Origin: Cladorhizidae sp. MBARI D1340-BT2
Taxonomy: Eukaryota; Porifera; Demospongiae; Poecilosclerida; Cladorhizidae
Assembly (NCBI GenBank): GCA_028752905.1
Contig: JAQNBH010000004.1
Span: 8,560,559 to 8,624,558, forward strand
DNA: 64,000 nucleotides
Direction: 5' to 3'
Shown: one piece after another, positions 22,258 through 33,160 of the stretch
Position numbering within the stretch: the first letter of the stretch is position 1
Layout of the letters: every line of letters starts with the position of its first letter
Notes under the pieces: model-generated
The model's database searches: none
Told to the model about the DNA's origin: nothing
The model's input: the letters and a program-made list of their open reading frames with translations, nothing else
Program-made: the position numbers and the translations under genes

Positions 22258-22807
22258 TGTCAGGGAGCATCCTGACAACTGCCTCTGACACCTCTGGAGA
22301 AGGAGGAACAACCTGTGGGAATCACGTTGTGACTGCCTCCGACACCTCTGGGAAAGGAGGAACAACCTGTGGGAATCACTCACCTGATTACTCACCTACA
22401 TCAGAAGGTGTAAAACCACAGAGACAAGAGAAGACAGACTACGCACAAAACCACTACGTGAACTGTGACAGAATCTATAAAAGAGGAGAACAGCAAAGAG
22501 AAGAGGAGAACAAAGAAAGAAAGAAAGCGAACGACAATTAAGACTGAGTAAGTCTATCATCAAAAGAGATAGATTACTAGTAATATTGTGCTTATTGATA
22601 TAATTATGTTTTAATGTGCATTTGAGCCATTGTTTTATTGTTCTTTAATTCCTAACAAGCTCTAGTGAGGGAGTGAGGTTAGTGTATTGGTCTTACCAAG
22701 GTCTTGAGGGCAAGAGGTGTGGTGCATCTAGGTTCTCAGACAAGGGTTTGGCGTCATCAGAAACGGCTAGTGGCTTATAAGAGGTCACAGGGAGAGAGTT
22801 TCTGACA
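22258..22807 (+). repeat. 3' LTR of element A (left copy)
   Basis: A 550-bp LTR from TGTCAGGGAGC to TTTCTGACA. It is the same family as the 5' LTR but lacks about 49 bp of the U3 repeat. The right-arm counterpart (58544-59093) has exactly the same length, so this shorter form predates the inverted duplication. Confidence 0.88.
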
Positions 22808-23187
22808 GCCTCCAATAAGGCTGGTTATTTGGCTTTCTTAGAAATAAACCCTGTAATTAATGGTCTTCAATATGTTATATTAAGTAACAAAACCCCAAGA
22901 TCTAGAACTGCTTGGTGATGTTAATCTTTGTGGAATATTTATTAACAAATTTACAGCCATTCACTCTGGTAGCATTGGAGATCCCAAGAAGAGGTAGAGG
23001 ATATAGCATTAATGGTGGTTGCTGGAAGAAATACAATAGCTTCAAGAATTTACACTTTACAATTTTTTACTTCTTACACCATCGAATGTTCAGTTGCATA
23101 TTCTACATTTTTGTTGATAGTTCTATTTAAGGCTCTGCAGATTAAGAATCTGGTTAATGTCACCCTAAGCTCCTTTGGACATTTTAA
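22808..23187. other. single-copy flank between element A and piggyBac (left arm)
   Basis: No gene recognised; a 72-codon open frame (22912-23130) shows nothing familiar. The mirror stretch in the right arm (58164-58543) differs by only two substitutions that I could count over the 380 bp. This is the best local gauge of how young the inverted duplication is. Confidence 0.6.
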
Positions 23188-25989
23188 CTCATTGAGGACT
23201 GAATTCCGGGGAGCATTTTTATAGCAAAAATTAGTAATTATTCTTAAAAATACATAGTCCTCTTATGGTTCATCACAAGCATTTCATTTTTTGAACTTAT
23301 ATGGCTTATGCCCTAAAGTATACTTCCTTGTCCTCCTGTAAGCCACACCCAAACAATTAACTAACCACACCCATTTATAATTAGAATCGGAATTTACAAT
23401 AATCATTTCCCAATGATTATAATTTGCATAACTGCCACACAAAAATATCTATGGCTTGCATAATAATACATAATATTGAATAACCTTATGGTTGTATGGG
23501 CTCCAAAAATTGAAGTCTAAATCTCAGCCCTTTTTTGAAAATGATTTTTTTTATTACATGAATAAAATACTTAAAATTGTGTTACTAATGTTTGAAGTTC
23601 ACAAGGGTATGATAACGTTCAAAACAAGCACCCATACACAAAAATTCATTACATTTTGGACAGTAAACACTAACTTTGGTGTCCTTCCTTTTATTGTCCA
23701 CAGTTCTAGTTTTTGAGCATACAACACATCTCTTTCTCCTCCTTGTATCTCGATATGGAAAGTGTTTTCCTTTCAGATGAGACAAATCTTTTCTAGGCCT
23801 TCTACCTCCTTGATACGATGCAGATTGGCCACTTGCTTTAGCCAGTAGCAAAGGTTGCACAAGCTCCTCTATCAAAGCCAGTCGAAATTGACGGTTAGTT
23901 TTTATATCAGAATCGGGATTGTTGATACAAAAAACGATAGCAGCATTCAAAATACAGATATCTATCAATCGCCAAAACAATTTTTTCCACCATTTGATAG
24001 TCTTTCTCTTAGTAAGTGAATGGTAAGATAAATATTGATCAGTTAGGTCCACTCCATTCATATTTTGATTGTATTCTGTAATCGCTGTTGGGCATGAGAT
24101 AGGTTCTTTATCTTTCCCTCCTTTGCAACGTTTTTGAACTGTTTCAATGGATGCACTGTGGATAGTAGTAAGAAATGTGACATCCCTCCTGTCATGCCAA
24201 ATCCCTGCAGTAAAAGACTTGTAGGTTGCAAACTTATATTGAGGTCGTTTTAGGGAAAGATGTTTCAAAGCTGTAGGAAAATGCTTGCGATTTATACGGA
24301 CTGTTCCACAAGCATACGTTCCATTGTTTAGCAAATCCTGATACAATAGGGGGCTAGTATAGAAGTTATCAGTGAAAAGTGCATGCCCTTTATTTAGATA
24401 CTTTTGCATGAGTTTCATTACAGTTGCATGAGTACTACCATGATCATTGGAACAACTACCGCCAGTGTATACATCATAGGTTAGTACATATCCAGTAAGA
24501 GATTCTGAATTGACGAAAATTTTGATTCCCCATTTTGTTGGCTTTTTGGGGATGTATTGTAGAAAGTGCACTCTGCAACGGGTACCAACCATCATTTCAT
24601 CTATGGCCAGCTCTCGCTTTGGCTGGTAGTACTTGGCAAAGGTTTCTGATGTTTTATTGATTAGGGGTCGCACCTTGTATAGAGGGTCATACCCACTTTC
24701 TCCCCTTTTTTTCTGCTTTGTAGCATCAACTAAATGCAAATACCTTGAAATTTTGAAGAACCTGTCTCGTGACATAATAGCAGGAAACCACGGTAAGCTA
24801 AAGATCGGGCTAGTAGACCAATAATCACGCAGTCTCTTGGCAGACGAATAATTCCCATAGCAACATTGATCCCAATAAAGGCAAGTACTTCTTCCTTAGA
24901 AACATCAAAAGATTCGTCCCCTTTCTGAATAGCCAATAGCCTACTCTGTTCAACAATACTATCCAAAATAGGGTCAGTTACAAATAACCTCAACATCTTC
25001 ATAGGCGTATTTTCTCGAGTTGTTCTCGGAACAGGACCAGTGGGTTGGGTAAAGGCTGGTAACTGCCTAGAAGGTACGCCACTCGTAGATTCACTTACGT
25101 TGGTGGGTTCCGAGTCAAATGGTGACCTAAGCAAAACACAAGACTAAATGAAACACATCACACAGTTTATGTAACACATTTTTCTCTTGAAGAATATTTT
25201 GCCATTCCAATGCCACGCCCCTTCCCCCTTCCATGTCTTCCTCGATCTGTCTCACAACCTCTACTGTTTCCCATTCCACAGGCTCCACATCCACGACCTT
25301 TACTGCTTCCCCTTCTACGGGCTCCACGTCCACGACACATCTCTCGTCCTCTTGTAGCACCACCTCCAGCTACCTCTTCATCCGATGTTGCTTCAGCAGA
25401 TGATACGGAACCCTGATCTTCATAGCATGGAATCCAGAAGATCACGAGTACATAATTGTGATAGCTAGAGCTAGCTAAGCTAAACAACTTACTATTCAAA
25501 TCTGGATCCAGGAGAAGCAGGGAGTCTCTGTTGGATGGCATAGTACTTGGACCAGCTGTTGATGGATGACTGTATGCTCCAACTAACATGGCTTCTATCC
25601 TATCATCGTCTTCATCTTCACTGCTGTCTCCTCCAGGTTCACTTCCTTCACTATCCAGTTCAGAGAACTCCTGTTCCTCCAATTGTCTAAGCTGGTCTTC
25701 TATACTGGCATCAGAAAGTGAATTTCCAGCACAATAGCCAGCAATATCTTCAACAGACAATCTAGCTAAGCCTGCCATAGCTCAATCAACTTATAGATAG
25801 CTTGGACAAACTGTAACTCTGGAATGGTAAGGGCTGTATGCTTCAAACAAAACTTTTTAAAAAGCTCAGCTAATTATCTGTTTAATGACATCATGATTGT
25901 CACGGTAGCAGCCATGGTTGCTAAGATAAAATTAGGACTCGCCCACAGGTATTCTGGGGTCAATTTGACCCCCCATAGGACTCAATGAG
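23188..25989 (-). mobile_element. piggyBac element 1, nearly complete
   Basis: A 2802-bp element between TTAA at 23184-23187 and TTAA at 25990-25993. The ends are CTCATTGAG..CTCAATGAG (9-bp perfect terminal repeat). An internal palindrome GGGGTCAATTTGACCCC lies at 25956-25972, a type of subterminal motif known in piggyBac relatives. The right arm of the inverted duplication carries the empty site with one TTAA (CATT-TTAA-TTACTG, near 58165). Insertion is thus confirmed and dates to after the duplication, or the two arms are different alleles. Confidence 0.93.
23585..25778 (-). CDS. piggyBac transposase (one frameshift)
   Basis: Cut-and-paste transposase acting at TTAA. On the minus strand, the N-terminal part (25778 to about 25190) is acidic (Ser/Asp/Glu-rich) and then Arg/Gly-rich (RGRGARRRG). 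A possible intron starts at 25492 (GTAAGT), and another probably joins about 25190 to 25127 (..TTGCTTAG). The core follows: FIGINVAMGIIRLP, then a frameshift of one base near 24825, DYWSTSPIFSLPWFPAIM, MSRDRFFKISRYLHLV, and the DDD catalytic residues in LAIDEMMVG, ALFTDNFYTSP and MNGVDLTDQY. The C-terminus is a Cys-rich domain (CVVCSKTRT..YCPKCNEFLCMGACFERYH). The frame from 24775 to the stop at 23585 is open for 396 codons. A single sequencing or assembly slip could explain the frameshift. Confidence 0.88.
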
Positions 25990-25993
25990 TTAA

Positions 25994-26229
25994 TTACTGA
26001 TGTTATAAGTGAAACAGTTTTTTCGAATTATGACAATTATGTTTCGTGGTAAGTACATACCTACCAAGTTTAGTGTTAAATTTGCATGTGCAAAGCAAAC
26101 AAATGGTCACCAAAGGTCACCAAGGAGAAAAAAGGTCAAAGTGAGATCTACTGATTATAAAAATATATATATTATTCAAAACAACTAGTCATACCACTAA
26201 TCCTCATGCCATCATTGGTCTCCACACTA
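25994..26229. other. flank between piggyBac 1 and hAT remnant (left arm)
   Basis: No coding content. It holds a direct repeat of GGTCACCAAAGGTCACCAAGG around 26104-26125. It continues the single-copy flank interrupted by the piggyBac and is mirrored in the right arm at about 57930-58163. Confidence 0.5.
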
Positions 26230-28660
26230 CAAAAGCTTCATCAAGTTATTTTCATAACCGACATCCACTTGCATTATGAAGTAATGAAGGTCTAACCAGT
26301 TGACAGCTACAAGAAGACTCAAGGGCGTGGGAAGCATATTTTGACTGGTCAGGCTCAAAGTTGTGGGATTGGATCTGTCCCCAGTGAAGCCAAACCGTAA
26401 AATCTACCTGGAATATCGTTACTGGTGAATTCATTAGCAACTTCAGATAAATTAAGAGAATTGGTAAGTTCTTTATGAACATGTAAAATCATTAAATGGT
26501 TGGGTCTTTCTTGAGATATTGTAGATCTCAGATAGGAATTGAGTCAACATAGAGCACTAAATGATCATTCACTGATGGCATTAGTTACTGGCATTACTAA
26601 AAGAAGCTTCATTATAATTACTACTTCATTCAATAGTGTCTTTTCAGCAGCTGAAAGCTTCCTTAATTAACGTAACCCATCACTTCGGAGATATAACTGA
26701 TCTTTTTTTAAATCTGATTCAAAGTTATGGCCAAGAATCTTGAGTTGTGTAATCAGGTTGTTCTCATTGATATCTGAACCATAGGTTTTGACAACATGAT
26801 TAAATTCTTCTGAAAAATCTTCCTTATTGGCTGCTTTGATCAGTAGAGCTTCTAAACACTGATATACCTTAACAATTGAACAATTAGATCCAGTGCTTCA
26901 AAGTAGATTTGGCGAAAGCGATCAACTGGAGTGGTGTGAAACTCAGCTGGGGCATTTCCTGATTCATACCTCCAAGGAGCTTTACGTCTTCAAGGAAGTG
27001 AGGGCTCATCAATTCCTTTCTCTTTAGCCATCATGTCAATTCTGGTCCAGAATAACTTGATTTCTAAGAGAAGCAAGAGTTTTTAATGTCATAGATGCCA
27101 CTGCTTTTCCTTCTTCTGCTGGTTTAGGATTCTGGAGGGTTCTGCTGAGATTGTCTGTATGACGAAGTAGTCATTCACCAAGAACCAGTCCAAAAAAGAA
27201 ATCATTTGTGCTGCCACACCTCTAATATGTGCTATAGTTTCAGTGTCTGTCAAGATAGAGCAAGCCTCATCCCACAGCTCAAACAAGTTATTAATAATAC
27301 TTATCATCGATTCAGCTCTCACTGTCCACCTTGTAGGGCAGAGAACTCTGACCCCAGGTGCTAGCTCGTATTATATTTGAAGAAATAAATTCTCCCTTCT
27401 AGGGGAGTATTTCACTAGCTTTGTTATTTCATGGGTTGTTTCTAAGGCCATCTTCGTAAGTTTATACTTTTGCACAGTGTCACTAGCAGCAAGGTTTAAC
27501 GCATGCCCATAACAATGTGTAAATATAGCTCGCGGTTCCTTTTCTTGGATTTGTTTTGCAACACCATTCCTGATTCCAGCCATGTTACTCGCCCCTTCAT
27601 AGCATTGACCACATGCCTTACATAAAGGCAGATTAAAGCGAGAAAGTACATCTTCAATTGCTGATACAATAGTAGCAGACTGAATAGTCGGTAGAATGTA
27701 GAGTCCAGTAGAAACTTCATGACGATGTGCATATAATTCACTATCCACCCACCTGAAGACCATCACCATCTGAAAGGAAGAAACAATGAGTGTTAGTAGA
27801 ACTGTGTTTAATTATAGAACTAACCTGTTCGCTATTAGATACATCAGTGGTTTCATCTACCATAATAGTGAAGAACTAGGAATCTTGCAGTTGAGATTTG
27901 ACTATTCGGAGATTCATCAAAGATATAACCCATTTTGGATGACATTAGATGTGTATTTCTCTCTCTTTCTCTTGAGCCACTCAAGAATCTGAAATATTAT
28001 CTTACATCTCAACTTAGCTATAACTTTGGGTCATCTTCTCCACGAAACACTAGTAGTTGGTGAAAATTGCCATCAGTTTCATCACCATGTCCTCGTATAG
28101 CAGATCCCTGATGAGCAAGAAATCGTAAGTTATATATTATCTTCAACAAACACTGTCTATTTTAAGCTTTCCCACGAGCATGTTCTGAAGACAGTAATTC
28201 GCCAACATCACTGGTTGTTGCTGGTATAGTTAACAGCACTGAACAGCATCCTTGTGAGACAAGCAACTTTCATGCTTTCGAACTTCCAATTACTGAAGCC
28301 TCTTGAAACCTTTCAGATTAACAGTAATAAAACTAAGATAGAGTACAAGTTAAATTAACTTACGAAAGATGGTTCTGCTTTTCCTGTTCTCATTTTTCCT
28401 TTCTTAATTGTAAGATTAAATCTCTATCCACATTATAATGTAACCAGTCCCATGTCCTAAACCAAGAAGCTTGGCAAGACCTCTCTTTGTTCTGCTTTCT
28501 GCGCTTTGGAAAGGCAAATGAGAGAGATGGGTGATGAGGCTCAGCTATATCATAGACACTAACACACTCCACTTCTACACTTGTAGAAGCAACCATTTCA
28601 GAAGATCTAAATTTAAAAAGAAGCAGCTGCTTAAGACTAGAGCACATGTGCACATAGACT
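26230..28660 (-). pseudogene. hAT transposase, ZMYM1-like, left-arm copy
   Basis: On the minus strand, the N-terminal exon (28653-28390) has FPKRRKQNKERSCQASWFRTWDW split as in the entry to a TTF-type zinc finger. Then comes the catalytic middle (27769 down to 27089): FRWVDSELYAHRHE, CKACGQCYEGASNMAG, ATHCYGHALNLAASD-like, VKYSPRREN, VRVLCPTRWTVRAES. The C-terminal dimerisation part lies near 26680-26260 (VMPVTNAISE, YLRSTIS, NHLMILHVHKELTNSL). A single A-to-T change makes a stop at 27371-27373 where the right-arm copy encodes Lys. Domain order and motifs fit hAT transposases of the ZMYM1-like group. Terminal repeats were not resolved. Confidence 0.8.
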
Positions 28661-28860
28661 TACTGAGCATGCCCAGTTTTATCCAAGGTATTTGAGCTAT
28701 GACCTCACTTAAAAAAAAAAAATTGGTCAGGCCCGGGCCTGACCAGCCTGACCAGCTCCAACGCCTATGGAAGTGACTACAACATGATATTGCTGACAGT
28801 CAATTATAGATAGTAGTGAATTAGGAGTAACATATGATTGCCATTAACAAACAAAAATCC
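28661..28860. other. hAT 5' flank with GGTCAGGC palindrome
   Basis: Contains GGTCAGGCCCGGGCCTGACC (28725-28744, a perfect palindrome) followed by AGCCTGACC and an A-rich run. It is mirrored at about 55400-55440 in the right arm. It may mark the 5' end of the hAT remnant, but no matching 3' end was found. Confidence 0.4.
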
Positions 28861-29363
28861 TTTCACCATTCTTGGTGAAGAGATTTTGACTAAAAGTAAC
28901 CTCCAGTAAAACTAGCTGCTATATACTCTTTGCATATTACAGTTAGTATCATGTTTATCAAACTATATATGAAAATGGCAGATGGCAAAACCACGGAAAA
29001 AAATAGAGCATATACCATCAGTTTAAAATCTGCCTAAATTGTGCTTTGGGCCACTCCTTACTGTGCCTTGATACCTTGGAACAGCTGGCTGACCAAAAAA
29101 AATAAAAAATTCTCTACAGAGTGATTGAGGGCATGATAAATTTAGTGTGATCCCACCCACCACTTCATTATTCAGCTTACTTCAATGTTCAGAAGTGAAT
29201 GAAACATGGATGAGGAAAATAGAAAGAGAAACTTAATATTTAAATATTATTTCATGCCTGAGCAATTTAATTTTAAGTTTTTGATTTATCTGTCAGATAT
29301 TACCAAAAGATAATCTGTTAATTAATTCTTTCAGCTACCATCATCTCTTAATATTTTTTGCAG
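28861..29363 (+). other. GPCR unit 2: 5' flank fused to last intron by deletion
   Basis: Up to 28960 the sequence matches the 5' flank of receptor unit 1 (about 10095-10215). From 28961 (AACTATATATGAAAATGGC) it matches the last intron (about 11470 onward). Exons for TM1-TM4 are therefore missing. The right-arm mirror keeps them (54071-55195), so the loss is a left-arm deletion of about 1.12 kb. Confidence 0.8.
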
Positions 29364-29986
29364 GTGTTTGCCAAGCAACCCTCTTGTCCATTGGTTAGGT
29401 TTCAGGGGGCCACTATTAATGGTTGTTCTGGTCAACTCTGTGATACTCATCATACTCATAGTTGCATTGGTTAGACAAACCCGACGAAGGTTGTCTCGTG
29501 AAAAGAAATCATTGAATTCATTCGTATTATGACAAATCTGACTGGGATAATGTTCTTATTTGGAATTACTTGGTCAATTGTCCCCATCAGCAATGTCAGA
29601 AAATTACGGATACATGTTGGACATATTTTCGATCTCATAGTTTCTTTTCAAGTTTCTTCATCTTTGTGTTCTGCTGCATAATTAACAAGGATTCACGAGA
29701 GGCATGGGGAAAATTGCTGAGTGGCACATATAAGTCTGCTTTTTCCAACCGCAGAAGCAAGACTACCAAAGGAATGTGTCAAAGACCACAAAAGCCAGGC
29801 AGCTGGCAGTACCGACTGCACATCAAGGAAACTTTTAAGCACCTCAAACAAGAAAAGTTTATCTAGCACACGTGTGCAGTTGGGGGATAGTTCACTTGGC
29901 AAGAAAAAATTGTCCTGAACCAGGAATGAACAAGAACTTGTCCAGTGGCAATGGATATGAAGGAGAGGAAAATGTAGGAGACATTG
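29364..29986 (+). pseudogene. adhesion GPCR last exon, duplicated copy (left arm)
   Basis: A paralogue of exon 4 of the gene at 10385-14656, with the same acceptor (TTTTTTGCAG). It reads CLPSNPLVHWLGF, then LVNSVILIILIVALVRQTRR (TM5) and RRLSREKKSLNS. It loses frame at about 29520 through a deletion that removes the start of TM6, and again near 29650 in TM7. The last codons are split by the solo LTR inserted at 29987. It cannot make a receptor. The TM1-TM4 exons are deleted in this arm. Confidence 0.85.
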
Positions 29987-30585
29987 TGTGACGGAAAGTC
30001 ATCCTTCTGCTGAAACAGACACTTTAACTCTTCAGTCAGATCCACACTTTCATCCGACACCTGGGACCTAATCTCCTAGCTACCTGCTAGAAATCTTATC
30101 CCAAGCAAAACTCAGTATCTCTCCCCGAGATACTGGCTACCCACTTGAAACAAGTATGTTATATATTAAATACAGATAGAGAATCACACAAACACAGTGT
30201 CAATCAACACTATCAACAATCTCAATCAAAGTTCTTACAACAGTTCTTAAAGTTCAGTTCTTTTGGGCATAGGCCAGCGCGTGTTTCTATCTTATACATA
30301 GTCTCCTTTTATACTCTTTCTATCAGTTCAGTTTGACATTACTGGTCTCCTTGCCAACCTGTGGATTGGAGCAATCATCTTCACTTGGGTCAACCATTGT
30401 CACAGGTTCCACAGTCAGGTGAGTGCTCTTGCTTGTTGTCTGTGGTGTGGTTGTGGCTTGTTTGCTCACATGAGTGGCTTGTTCTTTCGCATGTATATGA
30501 CCCTTTGTTAATCCCGATAGTGATGTTCTGCTGTCAACACCACCTGCTGGTTCTGCCACTGTCAGGTGAGGGTATTTCCCTGACA
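29987..30585 (-). mobile_element. solo LTR 1 (left arm)
   Basis: A 599-bp solo LTR, read on the minus strand as TGTCAGGGAAATACC .. CCGTCACA, flanked by the 5-bp target duplication CATTG (29982-29986 and 30586-30590). The undisturbed receptor exon in unit 1 reads GACATTGCAATCAG at this point, which confirms the insertion. A TATAAAAGG box lies at 30313-30305. The LTR opens with the same TGTCAGG..CCTGACA stem as element A, so it belongs to a related gypsy family, but the body differs. Confidence 0.93.
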
Positions 30586-30590
30586 CATTG

Positions 30591-31294
30591 CAATCAGATA
30601 ACATGTTTGTCGTTAGTCATTTTAGCATTGTTAGTTATTATTTTGGTATTTTAGCTTGTATTTATTTTCGTTCTTAAAAAAAATTAAAATAAACGCTGAA
30701 ATGCCAAACAATAGTGGAGGCATTGACTGATAATATTTGCAAATATAACAAATGAACAAATATTATTCTACATGTATAATCTTATGGCAAGAAAGTCCAA
30801 CAGAATAACACATTTTATAAGGTTCAGAATGATTTTTCTAGAGGGAGGTAAAAAAGATAAACATGGTTCAAAATACATTAACCGACCCCTGAACAATTTT
30901 TTTAATTTAGGGCTCTACATCAACATGATCTGAGAAGAGGATGTGTCCTTATCAAAAATAATGCATAAGCAATAATTATGCTAAACGCTGTTTTTAACGA
31001 GAAACATTGTCGAAGCCCATCAAGAAAGACGATTCTCTGCGAACAGCATATTGTGATGAGGCCTAGACTCTCTTACTCACATCAGCATGATACTGCTATG
31101 CTACCATTGGTAGGTTGTGAATCTCGTATGCTTCTGATCATTTTTTTATTCACTTAGATGCCTGGCACAGTAAATATTCAGGAGAAGATATTGAGATTGA
31201 AGTGCATGGGTATAGATGGCTGCGTCGGTTATAATTACAAGGCTTCTCCTATTACCACTCGCGATGAGCACATTTAAAATGTGAAGGGTGATTC
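30591..31294 (+). other. duplicated 3' flank of GPCR unit 2
   Basis: Matches the 3' flank of the intact receptor gene: 30591-30980 matches about 14646-15070, and 31010-31294 matches about 16070-16357, with the intervening stretch absent. There is no gene. The copia element begins exactly where the similarity to unit 1 is cut (GGTGATTC|TGTTGAG). Confidence 0.7.
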
Positions 31295-31621
31295 TGTTGA
31301 GATGCACTCTTGGCACAATATTATATTGAACTTGTAGTGTAGACGTGTTAGCTTTGATATATCTTTGATGTATTAAGGTTATATTACAGTTAGTAAATAT
31401 GTTTGGATAGCACATTTAACACTTCTTTCATATATCTTTTATCTTGGAAAGTTGTATAGAACTGGTCTAACTTACATGTGGTTTTTAGTTCAGTTTCTCG
31501 ATGTTGTTAGTTGCTCGATGTTGTTAGTTGTTGAGATGTTGTGTTGTTTTGCAGTTTATTGAATTAAAGTAATTTAAGCTATAGTCAATAACCAGTGATA
31601 GCTACTTGAAGTTTTCCAACA
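31295..31621 (+). repeat. 5' LTR of copia element
   Basis: A 327-bp LTR starting TGTTGAGATGC and ending CCAACA. Its start is defined by comparison with the uninterrupted receptor flank at 16357, its end by the primer site. It shares TAG-GTAGACGTGTTAGCTT and TTTGGATAGCACATTTAACA with the 3' LTR at 34563, but the two have diverged clearly, so the insertion is old. Confidence 0.8.
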
Positions 31622-31636
31622 GGTTATGGGCACAAT
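31622..31636 (+). promoter_or_regulatory. copia primer-binding site (half tRNA-iMet type)
   Basis: GGTTATGGGCACAAT directly follows the LTR. The classical Drosophila copia site begins GGTTATGGGC and pairs with the inside of initiator tRNA-Met cut in the anticodon loop. Identity over the first ten bases suggests the same half-tRNA priming. This is known for copia and inferred here. Confidence 0.65.
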
Positions 31637-31734
31637 CAGATGCACCCACAGTGCACGAAGAAAGGCTATAGCTAGATTAAGCAACTAGTGTATTCAATAA
31701 GAAAAGTAACCATTAACTCGTTTTTTGATTAGCA

Positions 31735-32340
31735 ATGGCAGAATTCAAAATTGTATCGATTGTTCCATTGAATGGATCGAACTATCCAACGTGGAAAGTT
31801 CAATGCTCAATGGCACTCACGAAAGATGGTTTATGGGTCATTGTGAATGGAACTGAAACTCTTCCTGAAGAGGCCGGGTACGCTAACTATGCTGCAAGTG
31901 GGACCGTGCACTAGCGTTGATTGTATTATCAATCAAACCTTCATTGTTGTACTTGATTGGAGACCCTGACAATTCTATTATGGTATGGAAGAAGTTGGTA
32001 GACCAGTTTAAAAAAGGGCATGGGCCAACAAACTCGAACTAAGGCGCAAACTTTATTCATTCCATTTAGAGGAGGGAAAGTCGGTTCAGGAGCACATCAG
32101 AGCTATGATTGAAATATTCGAATCACTTGCAGTGATCAGTGACCCCATCACAAAGGAAGATCGAGTTGTCTACATATTAGCAAGCCTACCTGATTCTTTC
32201 AACATGCTTGTGACTGCTCTTCAGGCAAACGCCAATGCACCTGAAATGGAAGTTGTTAGGAAAGGTTGCTAAACGAGGAACGAAAAATCACGGATAAAGA
32301 CGGCAAGTACAGATCAACCAAAGCAATGACCACTTGCCTC
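31735..32340 (+). pseudogene. copia gag, N-terminal part
   Basis: Starts at ATG 31735, with MAEFKIVSIVPLNGSNYPTW then KVQCSMALTKDGLWVIV, the typical 'L.G.NY..W...M...L...' opening of copia gag. Stops and frameshifts follow at about 31910 and 32030. Later frames read YSFHLEEGKSVQEHI and ILASLPDSFNMLVTAL, the expected mid-gag motifs. The protein would form the particle shell. Confidence 0.8.
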
Positions 32341-33160
32341 AAGAACAAAGGTCTAAAATGCTATTACAGTGGAAAACTTGGGCATATCAAATGCAACTGT
32401 CGCAATCTGGCTGCTGATGAAAGAAAAGCCAAATCAGATCACACAGAGTGGAAAGGCATGAAACAAAAGGCCAATAAGGTTGCACTCCAACAAGATGATG
32501 ACAGCAGCACAGCAAGTGATTTTGATGCCCTTGTGATTAGTCATGTTCTGTCAGCTAGTGAAAGTGAAATAAATAACTGGATTGTGGACTCAGGAGCAAC
32601 GTGCCATATGTGCAATGATGAGAACATTTTAGTTAAGCTTCAAAGCCTGAAGAAACCACAACAAGTGATGATACTTGGTAATGGACATGTTTTGGAGGCA
32701 ATTGAGCGAGGGACTGTTTCATTGGAAATGAAATTGCCAGCTGGAAAAACAAGAAAGTGCAAGCTGTAAGATGTACTTTATGTTCCAAAGCTGTCTTACA
32801 ATCTCTTGAGTGTGTCAAAGGCAGCAGAAGCTGGAAAGTTGATAATTGGTGAAAATCAAAAATCAAAGGGTCATTGCTATGGCAACCAGATTAGGAAGTC
32901 TCTACTACTATCTCAATTGCAAACATCGAACGATAAAACAACAACTCAATTTTACTGGAAAACTAGAGAAAAAAAAAAGCTTATGGCATCGATGTTTTGG
33001 TCCTTGGAATGAAATCTCAGTCGACGGTTTTGTTTTCGATACATCGAAGGAAACTGATTTTTGCAAGACATGTGTTGGAGGAAAACATCAGAGAAGCCGA
33101 TTTCAAACTTGTGGAGGCCACTCATTCCAAAGAATTCCTTGGTCTTGTCCACAGTGACGT
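32266..33160 (+). pseudogene. copia zinc knuckle, protease and pre-integrase region
   Basis: An open frame of 167 codons contains the knuckle CYYSGKLGHIKCNC (the second Cys replaced by Ser) and the protease motif NNWIVDSGATCHM (D-S-G). After a stop at 32767 the frame goes on with LYVPKLSYNLLSVSKAAEAG. Following another shift comes the pre-integrase zinc region (LWHRCFG, FCKTCVGGKHQRSRF), with His and Cys pairs. Order and motifs are those of copia pol. Confidence 0.82.

Larger units (their letters stand above)
17223..22807 (+). mobile_element. Ty3/gypsy element A, Gmr1-type, left-arm copy
   Basis: An LTR retrotransposon with both LTRs, a tRNA-Leu-type primer site and domains in the order gag, protease, integrase, reverse transcriptase, RNase H. 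Integrase ahead of RT is the mark of the Gmr1-like branch of Ty3/gypsy. All reading frames are interrupted by frameshifts or stops, and part of the RT is deleted near 21223. The 5' LTR begins TATCAGG instead of TGTCAGG. The flanking 5 bp (GCTAG on the left, GCCTC on the right) do not match, so no target duplication is visible. Confidence 0.9.

Noticed and set aside
17223..22807. Element A as an intact, active retrotransposon
   Set aside because: Multiple frameshifts, an RT deletion and the loss of an integrase catalytic residue rule it out for this copy.
22912..23130. 72-codon frame conserved in both arms
   Set aside because: Conservation only reflects the recent inverted duplication; there is no domain or start context.
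30323..30604. 93-codon frame conserved in both arms (also 52428-52709)
   Set aside because: It lies inside the solo LTR; identity is due to the duplication.
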